A DNA stretch of 64,000 bases from Ralstonia pickettii (GCF_030582395.1 NZ_CP104382.1:310001-374000), one strand, 5' to 3'; counted from the first letter of the stretch, positions 19,010 through 27,061 are shown. Notes: generated by a model from the sequence alone, not told the origin. A program made the numbers and translations.

Positions 19010-19121
19010 GTGCAATTCCTTCGAACGTGTCCATCGTCTGGATCGTATGGCAAACCGCTTGTCCGCGTCCACACTGCAGTCACGCGATTGTTCAAGTTCA
19101 ACTTATCCCATGGAGGACATC

Positions 19122-19871
19122 ATGAATCGCTTCGAAGGCAAGACCGTTCTGGTCACTGGCGGCAACAGCGGCATTGGCCTGGCAGCCGCCCAGGCATTTG
19201 CGCGGGAAGGCGCCCGCGTGGTCATCACCGGCCGCGATGCGGCAGCACTGGAAACGGCGCGCGCTACGCTAGGCAGCAACGCGGTTGCCATCCGCAACGA
19301 AACCGGCACCGTGGCGGCCGCTCGCGAGTTGACCCGCCAGCTTCAGGAGGCCGGCGTGCGTCTGGACGCCGTGTTCATCAACGCCGGCATGGCCAAGTTT
19401 GCCGCCGTCCCGGACGTGGACGAAGCCCTGTGGGACGCCACCTTCAACGCCAACGTGAAGGGCGCGTTCTTCCAGGTTCAGGCGCTGCTGCCCATCCTCA
19501 ACAAGGGCACGTCGATCGTGCTGAACGGCTCCATCAACGCGCACATCGGCATGCCGAATTCGTCGGTCTATGCGGCGAGCAAGGCGGCGCTGATCTCGCT
19601 GGCGAAGACGCTTTCAGGCGAACTGATCAGCGCCGGCATCCGCGTGAATGTGGTCAGCCCCGGCCCGGTGAGCACGCCGCTGTACGGCAAGCTCGGCATG
19701 GATGCCGATACGCTGTCGGCGACCGCTGCACACATCCAAAGCCAGATCCCGCTGGGTCGCTTTGGCCAGCCGGAAGAGATTGCTTCGACCGTGCTGCACC
19801 TGGCGGCACCCGAATCGGCGTTCATTGTCGGCACGGAAATCATTGCCGACGGCGGCATGAGCCAGCTCTAA
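19122..19871 (+). CDS. Short-chain dehydrogenase/reductase
   Basis: 249 residues of the classical SDR family. It has the cofactor loop VLVTGGNSGIGLAAA (TGxxxGIG), NAG at about 88, the catalytic Ser in NGSINAH, and YAASKAAL with Tyr and Lys of the YxxxK pair. The C-terminal VGTEIIADGGMSQL is typical. NAD(P)-dependent oxidoreductase; substrate not evident. TGGAGG precedes the ATG by 6 nt. It is followed after 55 bp by a secreted alpha/beta hydrolase on the same strand, and LysR lies upstream and divergent. Confidence 0.92.
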   Translation: MNRFEGKTVLVTGGNSGIGLAAAQAFAREGARVVITGRDAAALETARATLGSNAVAIRNETGTVAAARELTRQLQEAGVRLDAVFINAGMAKFAAVPDVDEALWDATFNANVKGAFFQVQALLPILNKGTSIVLNGSINAHIGMPNSSVYAASKAALISLAKTLSGELISAGIRVNVVSPGPVSTPLYGKLGMDADTLSATAAHIQSQIPLGRFGQPEEIASTVLHLAAPESAFIVGTEIIADGGMSQL

Positions 19872-19926
19872 CTCAACCCTTGTTATGGCGTGCCGCACAC
19901 CGCGTGTGGCACGGCTGGAGATCATC

Positions 19927-20853
19927 ATGAAGATTCTTCCCAACCTGGTACGCCACCTGGGCGCTGCCCTCATCGGCCTGGCCGCGCTGCACGCGCATGC
20001 CGCACCCGTCGTGCATGACCGCATGGTGGAGGCCGCGGGCCTGCAGATTCACACGCTGCAGGCCGGCAACGGCCCCGAAACCCCCGTCGTGCTGCTGCAT
20101 GGCTATGCCGAGACCAGCCACATGTGGCTGCCGCTGATTCCGCGTCTGGCCGATCGCCGCGTGGTGTTGGCGCCAGACCTGCCGGGCGCGGGCACCTCGG
20201 CGATTCCCGCGTCGGGCTTTGACAAGACGACGCTCGCGCAGGATATCCACGCCATGGTGCAGGCCATGGGCTATCGCAAGGTCAAGGTGGTCGGCCATGA
20301 CATCGGTCTGATGGTGGCATACGCCTATGCCGCGCAATACCCCGACGAGGTGGAAAGCGTCACGCTCATGGACGCCTTCCTGCCCGGCGTGGGTGACTGG
20401 CAAAAGGTCTGGCTGCTGCGCGACCTGTGGCACTTCCACTTCTATGGCGACACGCCGCTCAAGCTGGTGCAGGGCCGCGAGCGCATCTACTTCGAGCACT
20501 TCTGGAACGACTTTGCGGCCGATCCCAAGCACTCGGTGCCCGAATCTGACCGCCAGTTCTACGCGCGCACCTACGGCCAACCCGGGCGCATGGCGGCAGG
20601 GTTCGAATATTTTCACGCCTTCCCGAAGGATGCGGTGGACTTTGCGGGCTTTGCCAAGACGCCGCTCAAGATGCCGATGCTTGTACTGGCGGGCGAAAAG
20701 GCTTCCGGCGCCTTCCTGATCGAACAGGCCAGGATGGTGGCGACCAACGTGAACGGCGTCACCATCAAGGACTCCGGCCATTGGCTGATGGAAGAAGCGC
20801 CCGAGGCCACCATGACGGAGCTGGTGCGTTTCATCAACGCTCCCGTCCAGTAA
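19927..20853 (+). CDS. Secreted alpha/beta-fold hydrolase, epoxide hydrolase/haloacetate dehalogenase type
   Basis: 308 residues. The signal peptide ends near HAHAAP. The hydrolase core has VVLLHGYAETSHMW (oxyanion HG), DLPGAGTS, and VKVVGHDIGLMVAYAY with Asp as nucleophile in the GHDIG elbow. The late GHWLMEEAPE supplies the general-base His. An Asp nucleophile with this layout is characteristic of epoxide hydrolases and haloalkane or haloacetate dehalogenases rather than esterases. A periplasmic location is unusual for that group. It follows the SDR gene, suggesting an epoxide/diol or halo-acid step coupled to oxidation; this is inference. Confidence 0.85.
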   Translation: MKILPNLVRHLGAALIGLAALHAHAAPVVHDRMVEAAGLQIHTLQAGNGPETPVVLLHGYAETSHMWLPLIPRLADRRVVLAPDLPGAGTSAIPASGFDKTTLAQDIHAMVQAMGYRKVKVVGHDIGLMVAYAYAAQYPDEVESVTLMDAFLPGVGDWQKVWLLRDLWHFHFYGDTPLKLVQGRERIYFEHFWNDFAADPKHSVPESDRQFYARTYGQPGRMAAGFEYFHAFPKDAVDFAGFAKTPLKMPMLVLAGEKASGAFLIEQARMVATNVNGVTIKDSGHWLMEEAPEATMTELVRFINAPVQ

Positions 20854-20862
20854 GCGAAGTTC

Positions 20863-20909
20863 ATGATCGTTGACGAAACGTCAGAAATTGACGTATCGTC
20901 AACGATCAT
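20863..20909 (+). promoter_or_regulatory. Double palindromic operator overlapping the start codon of the YheO/DauR-type regulator
   Basis: Arms at 20863-20883 and 20889-20909 are inverted repeats of 21 bp with one mismatch and a 5-bp spacer. Each arm itself contains a perfect inner dyad: TGACGaaaCGTCA at 20871-20883 and TGACGtatCGTCA at 20889-20901, with centres 18 bp apart. The right end of the element includes the first two bases of the ATG at 20908. This is the layout expected for an autorepressor operator; the bound protein is inferred. Confidence 0.7.
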
Positions 20910-21549
20910 GAAGCCCATCGAAGAAAACCGCCTTCTGCTGCGCGAAGGCCGCAAGATCGTCGAGGCGCTGGGCAAGACGCTGGCGCCGCTGGTGGAAGTC
21001 GTCCTGCACGACCTGACCGATCCCGACCACTCCGTCGTCGCCATCGCCAACAACCTGTCCGGCCGCCACGTGGGCGACGCCGTGACGGAGCTGGGCCTTG
21101 CGCGCCTGGCCGACCCCGACTTCCCGGAAGTCATCGAAAACTACGCCAACCGGTTTCCCGACGGGCGGCCCGCCAAGAGCACATCGATCGGGCTGAAGAA
21201 CAGCCGCGGCGATTACGTCGCGGCCATCTGCCTGAACATGGATGTATCGATGCTCGGCGCCATGACGTCGAGCCTCACGCAGTTGATGCGTATCGATGTT
21301 GCAGCGCCACCGGTGCCCGAGTCGCTCGCATCGCGCCGCGTGGAAGACGTGCGCGTCGCGCTCGAACAATTTGCCGCCGCACGCAACACCACGCCCATGG
21401 CCATGACGCTCGACCAGCGCCGCGAAGCCATGCGCGAACTGGCCGCCAGCGGCCTGCTGAACTTGCGCCGCGCGCTGACCGAAGTCGCGCAAACGCTGGG
21501 CGTGGCGCGCTCCACCGTCTACACCTACCTGCCCGAGGACCTCGCATGA
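20908..21549 (+). CDS. YheO/DauR-type transcriptional regulator (PAS-like + HTH)
   Basis: 213 residues. The N-terminal YheO-like PAS domain (about 1-120) starts EENRLLLREGRKIVEALGKT and contains VVLHDLTDPDHSVVAIANN. The C-terminal helix-turn-helix (about 165-210) reads LNLRRALTEVAQTLGVARST. Family members such as DauR regulate D-amino-acid or hydroxy-amino-acid catabolism. The start at 20908 was chosen because the in-frame ATG at 20863 would translate the palindromic operator. It is translationally coupled by ATGA (21546-21549) to the dehydratase gene, so it is probably the pathway regulator and self-regulated. Confidence 0.85.
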   Translation: MKPIEENRLLLREGRKIVEALGKTLAPLVEVVLHDLTDPDHSVVAIANNLSGRHVGDAVTELGLARLADPDFPEVIENYANRFPDGRPAKSTSIGLKNSRGDYVAAICLNMDVSMLGAMTSSLTQLMRIDVAAPPVPESLASRRVEDVRVALEQFAAARNTTPMAMTLDQRREAMRELAASGLLNLRRALTEVAQTLGVARSTVYTYLPEDLA

Positions 21550-22523
21550 GCCTGCCCATTTCCTACGATGACGTTGTTGCCGCCGACACGCGTCTGCACG
21601 GCGTTGCCCACAAGACCCCCGTGCTGACGTCGGCCACCGCCAACGCCATGACCGGCGCCGAGCTGTTCTTCAAGGCCGAGAGCTTTCAGCGCATGGGCGC
21701 GTTCAAGTTTCGCGGCGCGTACAACGCGTTGTCGCAATTCACGCCGGAGCAGCGCAAGGCCGGCGTCATCACGTTTTCGTCGGGCAACCACGCGCAGGCG
21801 ATTGCGCTGTCGGCCCGGCTGCTTGGCATGCGCGCCGTCATCGTCATGCCGAAGGACGCGCCCGTCGTGAAGGTGGAAGCCACGCGCGGCTACGGCGGCG
21901 AGGTGGTGTTCTTCGACCGCTACAAAGAAGACCGCGAAGCCATCGGGCGCAAGCTGGCCGAAGAACATGGACTCACGCTGATCCCTCCGTACGACCATCC
22001 GCACGTGATGGCCGGGCAAGGCACAGCGGCCAAGGAACTGATCGAAGAGGTCGGCCAGCTTGACGTGCTGCTCGCTCCGCTGGGCGGCGGCGGGCTGCTC
22101 TCCGGCTGCGCCACGGCGGTGCGCGCACTGAACCCGGCGTGCAAGATCTTCGGCGTGGAACCCGAGGCCGGTAACGACGGACAGCAGAGCTTTCGCAAGG
22201 GGGAGATCGTCCACATCGATACACCCAAGACGCTGGCCGACGGCGCGCAGACGCAGCATCTGGGCAACCACACGTTTGCCGTGATTCGCGAGTTGGTCGA
22301 CGACATCGTGACCGTCAGCGATGCAGAACTCGTCAGCGCCATGCAGTTCTTCGCCTCGCGCATGAAGGCGGTGGTTGAGCCCACGGGCTGCCTGGCCGCC
22401 GCTGCGGCGCTGAACGGCAAGGTCGATGTGCGGGGCAAGCGCGTCGGCGTAATCTTGTCTGGCGGCAATGTGGATTTGCAACTCTTCGCCAAGCTGGTGC
22501 TGGGCGCGGAGGCAGCGAAATGA
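21546..22523 (+). CDS. PLP-dependent threo-3-hydroxyaspartate / serine-threonine dehydratase
   Basis: 325 residues, fold-type II PLP enzyme. Lys54 in GAFKFRGAYN is the Schiff-base lysine, SSGNHAQA binds the substrate carboxylate, and GGGGLLSG binds the PLP phosphate. The compact size without a C-terminal ACT domain, and the overall sequence, fit threo-3-hydroxyaspartate ammonia-lyase or serine racemase-like enzymes better than biosynthetic threonine deaminase. It would eliminate water and ammonia from a 3-hydroxy amino acid, giving an enamine/imine and then a 2-keto acid. It lies between the regulator and a RidA deaminase, both coupled by 4-nt overlaps. Confidence 0.9.
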   Translation: MSLPISYDDVVAADTRLHGVAHKTPVLTSATANAMTGAELFFKAESFQRMGAFKFRGAYNALSQFTPEQRKAGVITFSSGNHAQAIALSARLLGMRAVIVMPKDAPVVKVEATRGYGGEVVFFDRYKEDREAIGRKLAEEHGLTLIPPYDHPHVMAGQGTAAKELIEEVGQLDVLLAPLGGGGLLSGCATAVRALNPACKIFGVEPEAGNDGQQSFRKGEIVHIDTPKTLADGAQTQHLGNHTFAVIRELVDDIVTVSDAELVSAMQFFASRMKAVVEPTGCLAAAAALNGKVDVRGKRVGVILSGGNVDLQLFAKLVLGAEAAK

Positions 22524-22909
22524 GCGATGCACGCTACCTGAACGCGCCGCAACTGCGCCCCCCTGCGGGGCATTACTCGCACGCGGTCTGCGCCAATGGC
22601 TTCGTGTTCGTCGCCGGACAGATTCCCGTGACGCCTACCGGCGAAAAGCTCGTCGATGCGCCGTTCGAGACGCAGGTGCGGCAGGTGCTGTCGAACCTCG
22701 ATGCGGTGCTCGCTGCCGCGGGAACGGACCGCTCACGCCTGGTGCAGGTGCGCGTGTACGTGACCGACATGGAAACGCACTGGCCCGCGTTCGATGCGCT
22801 GTACAGGGCGTGGATCGGCGACCTGCGCCCGGCGCGCGCGGTCGTGCCGGTGCCGACGCTGCACTACGGATTGGCCGTCGAAATCGAGGCCACTGCAATG
22901 GCGGGCTGA
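22520..22909 (+). CDS. RidA-family enamine/imine deaminase
   Basis: 129 residues, typical YjgF/YER057c/UK114 length. Family features are HYSHAV near the N-terminus, FVAGQIPVTP, and LVQVRVYVTDM with the arginine that binds the carboxylate of the substrate. It speeds hydrolysis of reactive enamines released by PLP dehydratases, giving keto acids. The ATGA overlap with the dehydratase gene gives a direct partner and explains its location. Cytoplasmic trimer by family. Confidence 0.92.
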   Translation: MSDARYLNAPQLRPPAGHYSHAVCANGFVFVAGQIPVTPTGEKLVDAPFETQVRQVLSNLDAVLAAAGTDRSRLVQVRVYVTDMETHWPAFDALYRAWIGDLRPARAVVPVPTLHYGLAVEIEATAMAG

Positions 22910-23082
22910 CGCAAACGCTTGCCGTTGACGTGCGTCAGGTGGAAAGGGTTCATGCGAGTTGATCTCCGGCGGTTTGCCGGCCATTGTTACAACATGGCGG
23001 GCATACCTGCCGAGGCATCGGCCTTGGCCTTGCCTGGGTCTTGGCCCGCCCATGACAGACCAGACGCGATCCTTCGCCACAC

Positions 23083-23964
23083 ATGACCCTTCAAAAAACG
23101 CGGCAACTCACGCAGGAAGACGTTCCGGTCGGTCAACCGCTGCCGTTTCCGCTGGCAGACAGCGTGGGTCGGCTTCTGCTGCCTGCCGGTGCCGTCGTGC
23201 CCGATGCCGAAGACGTGCGCCTGCTGTTCCATCACGGCCCGGTGCTGGCGCTGGCGGAAGGCGATGACGTTGCGGCAGCGCCCGCCACCGCGCCCGCGGA
23301 AGCGCCGCCCCGGCTTGGCTCGGCCGGCCTGACGGTGGGCACCGTCTTGCAGGTGCAAGAGAAGTCCGCGCCGCTGCGTGGCCTGCTGCCGTGCCGCCTG
23401 ATCGGCTATATCGAAGGCGAGGCGCTGTTTGTCACGCAACCGGCCGACGCCAAACGCACGCTGCGGCCCGAGCCCCGAGACGTGCTCATCCTGCGCGGTT
23501 TCTCCGGCCGCGCCGTGATCACGATGGTGTGCAGCGTGGTGTCGGTCGGGCAGTTTCCATCGCCGTATCTGGTGTTGTCTGCACCAATCAAGATGCAGAA
23601 GATGCCGCTACGCCGGGCGAAGCGCGTGCAGGTTCGCATCGGGGCGCGCGTGCGTGCGCAGGGGCAGGCCGCGTCGGCAGCGGACCGCGTGGCCGTGATC
23701 CGCGACATCTGCCTGAATGGCGCGCTGGTGCAGAGTGCCAATCCGGCGTTCCGACCCGGTGACAGACTCGCGCTGGATTTCCATGCCTACGTGGACGGTC
23801 AAATGGAGACGTTTGCCCTGACAGGCCGCGTGGCAAGCGGGTCGCCAGCGCTGGGCACCACCGCGTCGGCGTTCCCTTCGTTTGGTGTGGAATTCACGCT
23901 GTCGAAGGAGCAGACAGCGCAGCTCTCGCATCTGATCATCGAACGGCTGGACGAAAACGCCTGA
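23083..23964 (+). CDS. YcgR-like PilZ protein, c-di-GMP effector
   Basis: 293 residues. After an N-terminal low-similarity region, a YcgR_2-type domain (about 85-170) precedes a C-terminal PilZ domain. The c-di-GMP binding elements are RRAKR at 177-181 (RxxxR) and DICLNG at 208-213. The latter has Cys where the consensus (D/N)xSxxG has Ser, so affinity could be altered. Such proteins act on the flagellar motor or on other outputs when c-di-GMP is high. A diguanylate cyclase (6.9-8.4 kb) and mot/flh genes occur in the same window. I see no sigma-28 promoter before it. The 173-bp upstream gap holds no recognisable element. Confidence 0.85.
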   Translation: MTLQKTRQLTQEDVPVGQPLPFPLADSVGRLLLPAGAVVPDAEDVRLLFHHGPVLALAEGDDVAAAPATAPAEAPPRLGSAGLTVGTVLQVQEKSAPLRGLLPCRLIGYIEGEALFVTQPADAKRTLRPEPRDVLILRGFSGRAVITMVCSVVSVGQFPSPYLVLSAPIKMQKMPLRRAKRVQVRIGARVRAQGQAASAADRVAVIRDICLNGALVQSANPAFRPGDRLALDFHAYVDGQMETFALTGRVASGSPALGTTASAFPSFGVEFTLSKEQTAQLSHLIIERLDENA

Positions 23965-23968
23965 GCAC

Positions 23969-24853
23969 CTAGCCCGCCAGCATCGTTTCCAGCAGCCAGG
24001 CGCCGGCCTGCCCCAGTGTGCGATTGCGTGACCATACGGCGTCAACCGGCACGAGGCGCGGCCACCCCCGCGCACGCACTTCATGCAACCTGTCTGCCGC
24101 GAAGTGGTCAACCAGCCAGCGCGGCAACTCCGTCCAGCCGAAACCCAGCACGGCCATTTCCAGCAGCATCAGGTAGCTCGGCGCAGACCAGCGGCGCAGG
24201 CTGCGCACGGGCACTGCATCGGTGCGCGGGCCCGTTGGGTCGACGAAGGTGTTCAGCCGCAGCTCGCGCGCCTCGCGCAGGATGGCGTGCGGCACTTCCT
24301 CGTCGCCGTATCGGGCGAGCGGGTGCTGCAGCCCGACGAACAATCCGATCTCCGATTGCTCTGCAATGGTCGCCCAGCCGATATCGGCCGGATATGCCGG
24401 CTGTGCAGCCACCAAGCCGATCTGGGCACGGCCAAGCTGGATGATGTCGACCACGTCTTCGTGTTCGGCGATCAGGCATTCGAGTTCAAGGTCGGGATAA
24501 CGCTGCTCCAGCGTGGCCAGCGTTTGCTCGTAGCGATCGGATTGGTAGGTGTCAGACATGACGAGCGTCAGGCGAGCCTCCAGACCGCCGGCCATCTGGG
24601 CGGCCATGCGGTCCATCTGCGCGCTGGCATCGAGCACGCGGCGCACCTGAGTGAGCATCGCGTGGCCCGCTTCGGTCAAGGTGGGCTGGCGCGTGCTGCG
24701 GTCGAACAGGGTCAGACCGAGGTCGATTTCGAGATTGGCGATCGCCTCGCTGATCGTGGATTGCCGTTTGCCCAATTTTCGGGCTGCGGCGGAAAAGGAA
24801 CCCAGCGTAGCGGCTTCGGCAAACGCCAGTAAGGCTTCGGGTGAATGGCGCAT
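23969..24853 (-). CDS. LysR-family regulator of the adjacent PACE efflux gene (AceR-like)
   Basis: 294 residues. The N-terminal HTH has LLAFAEAATLGSFSAAARKL and GKRQSTISEAIANLEIDLGL, followed by the effector-binding domain. GGAGT precedes the ATG at 24853, which excludes a longer start. It is divergent from the PACE transporter at 24968, the same arrangement in which AceR controls aceI in Acinetobacter. The 114-bp gap holds a LysR-type dyad and paired TCATACCG repeats. It is therefore probably an inducer-dependent activator of the pump. Confidence 0.85.
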   Translation of the reverse strand: MRHSPEALLAFAEAATLGSFSAAARKLGKRQSTISEAIANLEIDLGLTLFDRSTRQPTLTEAGHAMLTQVRRVLDASAQMDRMAAQMAGGLEARLTLVMSDTYQSDRYEQTLATLEQRYPDLELECLIAEHEDVVDIIQLGRAQIGLVAAQPAYPADIGWATIAEQSEIGLFVGLQHPLARYGDEEVPHAILREARELRLNTFVDPTGPRTDAVPVRSLRRWSAPSYLMLLEMAVLGFGWTELPRWLVDHFAADRLHEVRARGWPRLVPVDAVWSRNRTLGQAGAWLLETMLAG

Positions 24854-24885
24854 TGGGCACTCCGGACGGCGATGTATCGCCCATA

Positions 24886-24932
24886 TATCGGAAAAACCGA
24901 TAGTAATGAACTGGATCATACCGTTCATACCG
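24886..24932. promoter_or_regulatory. LysR-type operator between the regulator and the PACE pump
   Basis: TATCGG-aaaaa-CCGATA (24886-24902) is a perfect dyad containing the LysR T-N11-A core (24888-24900). It is followed by two direct TCATACCG repeats (24916-24923 and 24925-24932). The element lies 35 nt from the regulator start and 66 nt from the pump start. Binding by the adjacent LysR protein is inferred. Confidence 0.6.
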
Positions 24933-24967
24933 ATGAAAATGCACCTCGTTCTTTGGAGGTAATTGCA

Positions 24968-25405
24968 ATGCAAGTCATACAGAAAACGCCAGCTGAGCGC
25001 CTCGTGCATGCGCTGACGTTCGAGTTGGTTGCCATGCTGATTTGTGCGCCGTTGTTCAGCTGGCTGATGGAACTGCCGTTGGCTGAGATGGGTGTGATGA
25101 CGCTCATGTTTGCTGCGGTGGCGATGGTATGGAACATGGTGTTCAACGCCATCTTCGAGCGCGTGGAGCGTCGCTACAGGCTCTCGCGTACCTGGGTGCT
25201 GCGAGTGGTGCATGCCTGCCTGTTCGAGGGCGGGTTGGTCTTGATGCTGGTGCCGCTGGCCGCCTGGTGGCTCGACGTGGGTCTGTGGGAAGCGTTCGTG
25301 CTCGACATCGGCATCATGCTGCTGTTCCTGCCGTACACCTTCTTCTTCAACCTCGCATACGACCATCTGCGCGCACGCTGGATGTCACGTCGCGCGCTGG
25401 CCTGA
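24968..25405 (+). CDS. PACE-family efflux transporter (chlorhexidine/biocide type)
   Basis: 145 residues, four TM segments, two bacterial transmembrane pair domains. The first has RLVHALTFE, the conserved RxxHxxxFE of the family, and WNMVFNAIFE (WNxxxN). The second has the corresponding RVVHACLFEGG (RxxHxxxFE) and DIGIMLLFLPYTFFFN. PACE pumps export synthetic biocides such as chlorhexidine and, physiologically, short diamines with protons. TTTGGAGG precedes the ATG at 24968. Divergent LysR regulator as in aceR-aceI. Confidence 0.93.
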   Translation: MQVIQKTPAERLVHALTFELVAMLICAPLFSWLMELPLAEMGVMTLMFAAVAMVWNMVFNAIFERVERRYRLSRTWVLRVVHACLFEGGLVLMLVPLAAWWLDVGLWEAFVLDIGIMLLFLPYTFFFNLAYDHLRARWMSRRALA

Positions 25406-25457
25406 AGTGGAGGCTGGCCTAGGGCAAAAGGGGCAGTGCAGCAGGTCATGCGCTTCC

Positions 25458-25510
25458 TATAATGAAGTCCCTTTCAAGACGGGCGCAGCGGTCGCAAGCC
25501 GCTGCGCCCG
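25458..25510 (+). promoter_or_regulatory. -10 box and strong hairpin before the LuxR-type regulator gene
   Basis: A perfect TATAAT lies at 25458-25463 without a good -35. Downstream, GGGCGCAGCGG-type arms (25480-25491 and 25499-25510) pair over 12 bp around a 7-nt loop, ending only 10 nt before the ATG at 25521, where no Shine-Dalgarno is visible. It could be a terminator for the PACE gene (poor T-tract) or a translational control element. Confidence 0.4.
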
Positions 25511-25520
25511 TATTGCCTTC

Positions 25521-26159
25521 ATGCTGCGTTTTTCCGTCACCCCATCCCATGCCTCGGCAACCGTGCTTCGCCAGTGTTACGTAGCGGCGTGCGCGGGCGA
25601 TGCCATTGGCGTGATGAACGTGCTGCGCGATGCGTGCGGTGCGGATCATGCAGCAGCGATGATCCGATGGCGTGTCGATGGACGCTGGCACTGGGTGGCC
25701 TCGCGCGGCGCACGCTCGGCCGATGTGCTGCCGCGTGCCATCCGCGGCGATGGCGTTGAGGCGTGGCCGATGGCCGATGCTGAAGTACGCGGTGCGGTAT
25801 GGCTCGATTACCGCGAGACGGGTGTGCCGCCCATGCAGCATGGTGCGGCGCCACAAGCATTGCTGCCGCACTTTGCACAGGCGCTGCCGTTGTGCTGGCA
25901 GCGCGTTGCTGCGCGCGCGGGCATCTCGCCTGCGCAGCCGGCCAGTCTGTGGCTGACCGATGCCTTTCACCTGACGCGCCGCGAAGCCGATGTGGCCGGT
26001 CTGCTCGCAAGCGGCTCCGACCCGGCATGCATTGCCCGCACGCTGGGCATTTCACTCGATACGGTGCGCACGCATCTCAAGCACGTCTATCGCAAGACCA
26101 ACACCCACAGCCAGTGCGATGTCGTGCGGCTGATGCTCGCGTTATCGGCGCGTCGCTAG
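25521..26159 (+). CDS. LuxR-type helix-turn-helix regulator
   Basis: 212 residues. The C-terminal LuxR HTH (about 150-205) contains FHLTRREADVAGLLASGSDP, IARTLGISLDTVRTHLKHVY and RKTNTHSQCDVVRLML. The N-terminal 140 residues are a sensor-like region without a recognised domain, possibly PAS/GAF-like. The ATG at 25521 is chosen because longer in-frame translation would read through the strong hairpin. No phosphoacceptor domain is present, so it is not a classical response regulator. Target genes are not evident. Confidence 0.75.
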   Translation: MLRFSVTPSHASATVLRQCYVAACAGDAIGVMNVLRDACGADHAAAMIRWRVDGRWHWVASRGARSADVLPRAIRGDGVEAWPMADAEVRGAVWLDYRETGVPPMQHGAAPQALLPHFAQALPLCWQRVAARAGISPAQPASLWLTDAFHLTRREADVAGLLASGSDPACIARTLGISLDTVRTHLKHVYRKTNTHSQCDVVRLMLALSARR

Positions 26160-26166
26160 GCGCCGA

Positions 26167-26385
26167 TCAGGCGGTGGCCGTCTTGGGTGGCGCCACGGCA
26201 GGGGTGCCGTCCTGGAAAAGCGTTTGCAGTTGCGCCCGCAACTCGGGCGAATCGGTGTGCTTGTGCACGGAAACGGCATGCTGCACGGCCGCCTCCAGCA
26301 GTTCGGCATCGCTGTCGGCGCTGATGGCGACCGAGCAGTTGGTTTCGCTGGGGAAAGCGCGGCAGTCGATGTAGCGGCGGCTCAT
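26167..26385 (-). CDS. DUF1059-like small protein
   Basis: 72 residues. The pattern IDCRAFPSETNCSVAISADS followed by LLEAAVQHAVSVHKH fits the DUF1059 family of small cytoplasmic proteins, with two Cys and a His in place to bind a metal or disulfide. Function is unknown for the family. AGGAGCACC on the minus strand precedes the start codon at 26385. Confidence 0.75.
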   Translation of the reverse strand: MSRRYIDCRAFPSETNCSVAISADSDAELLEAAVQHAVSVHKHTDSPELRAQLQTLFQDGTPAVAPPKTATA

Positions 26386-26530
26386 GACGGTGCTCCTGGA
26401 ATGACGAATGAGGAATGACGATCGCGCGACGCGGTGAACGACACGTCGCGCATTTCTTCGTTATAGGGTTGCCAAGGAAACCCGTCGTCCCCCGTATGGG
26501 GTAGGGGCACCGACCTCGGAGCGCGGCGCG

Positions 26531-27061
26531 TCAGTCCAGGAAGACGTATTGCGCCAAGTATGGGCTGCGGCCTTCCTGGCCTTCCTCCGTGCAGGGCTGT
26601 GCGGGCGCGATGCCGCCGTGGGTCTGCAGCCGCTGCACGGAGCGCACACCGCCCAACAAGCCCGCGCCGCCAGCATGCGTGGCTTGCAACAGCAGCAGCG
26701 GAATGGCACCGGCTTCCGCGGTGTTGGGCGCCTGCTGCACGACTTTGCCTGTGATCTTGCTGCCGTCGGAGGCCTCCCAGCTTGGGCCGGCACCGTGTTT
26801 GACGATGAGCTTGCCGCTCGCATCGTAAAGCTCCGCCAGCGGCGCCTTGAAGACCCACGCCAGAGGCTTGTCGCCGTCGCGCTTGCAAACGTAGATCTGC
26901 ACCCCCGTGGCCGATAGCGTGGCGACGGTGTGATGCGAGTCGGCCGGTTGCAGTGCGGCGGGGGCGGTTTGCGCTGTCACCGTTTGGGTGGCCGTCATGG
27001 TCAGCGCAAGCAAGAGGGCGGATGAGACTGCGGAGCGCGACGTGTAGGGCAGGTTCGGCAT
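26531..27061 (-). CDS. Secreted DUF3455 protein
   Basis: 176 residues. The signal peptide is visible (MPNLPYTSRSAVSSALLLAL in part). The body has the DUF3455 pattern: HHTVATLSATGVQIYVCKRD, LAWVFKAPLAELYDASGK, GPSWEASDGSKITGKV and a C-terminal YLAQYVFLD. Secreted homologues occur widely in fungi and proteobacteria with no known activity. The start at 27061 was chosen at the ATG immediately before the signal sequence. It lies downstream of the DUF488 gene on the same strand with a 29-bp gap, so co-transcription is possible. Confidence 0.82.
   Translation of the reverse strand: MPNLPYTSRSAVSSALLLALTMTATQTVTAQTAPAALQPADSHHTVATLSATGVQIYVCKRDGDKPLAWVFKAPLAELYDASGKLIVKHGAGPSWEASDGSKITGKVVQQAPNTAEAGAIPLLLLQATHAGGAGLLGGVRSVQRLQTHGGIAPAQPCTEEGQEGRSPYLAQYVFLD

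Noticed and set aside
20863..20907. Longer N-terminus of the YheO/DauR-type regulator from ATG 20863
   Set aside because: The extension would encode the palindromic operator; the family N-terminus starts at 20908.
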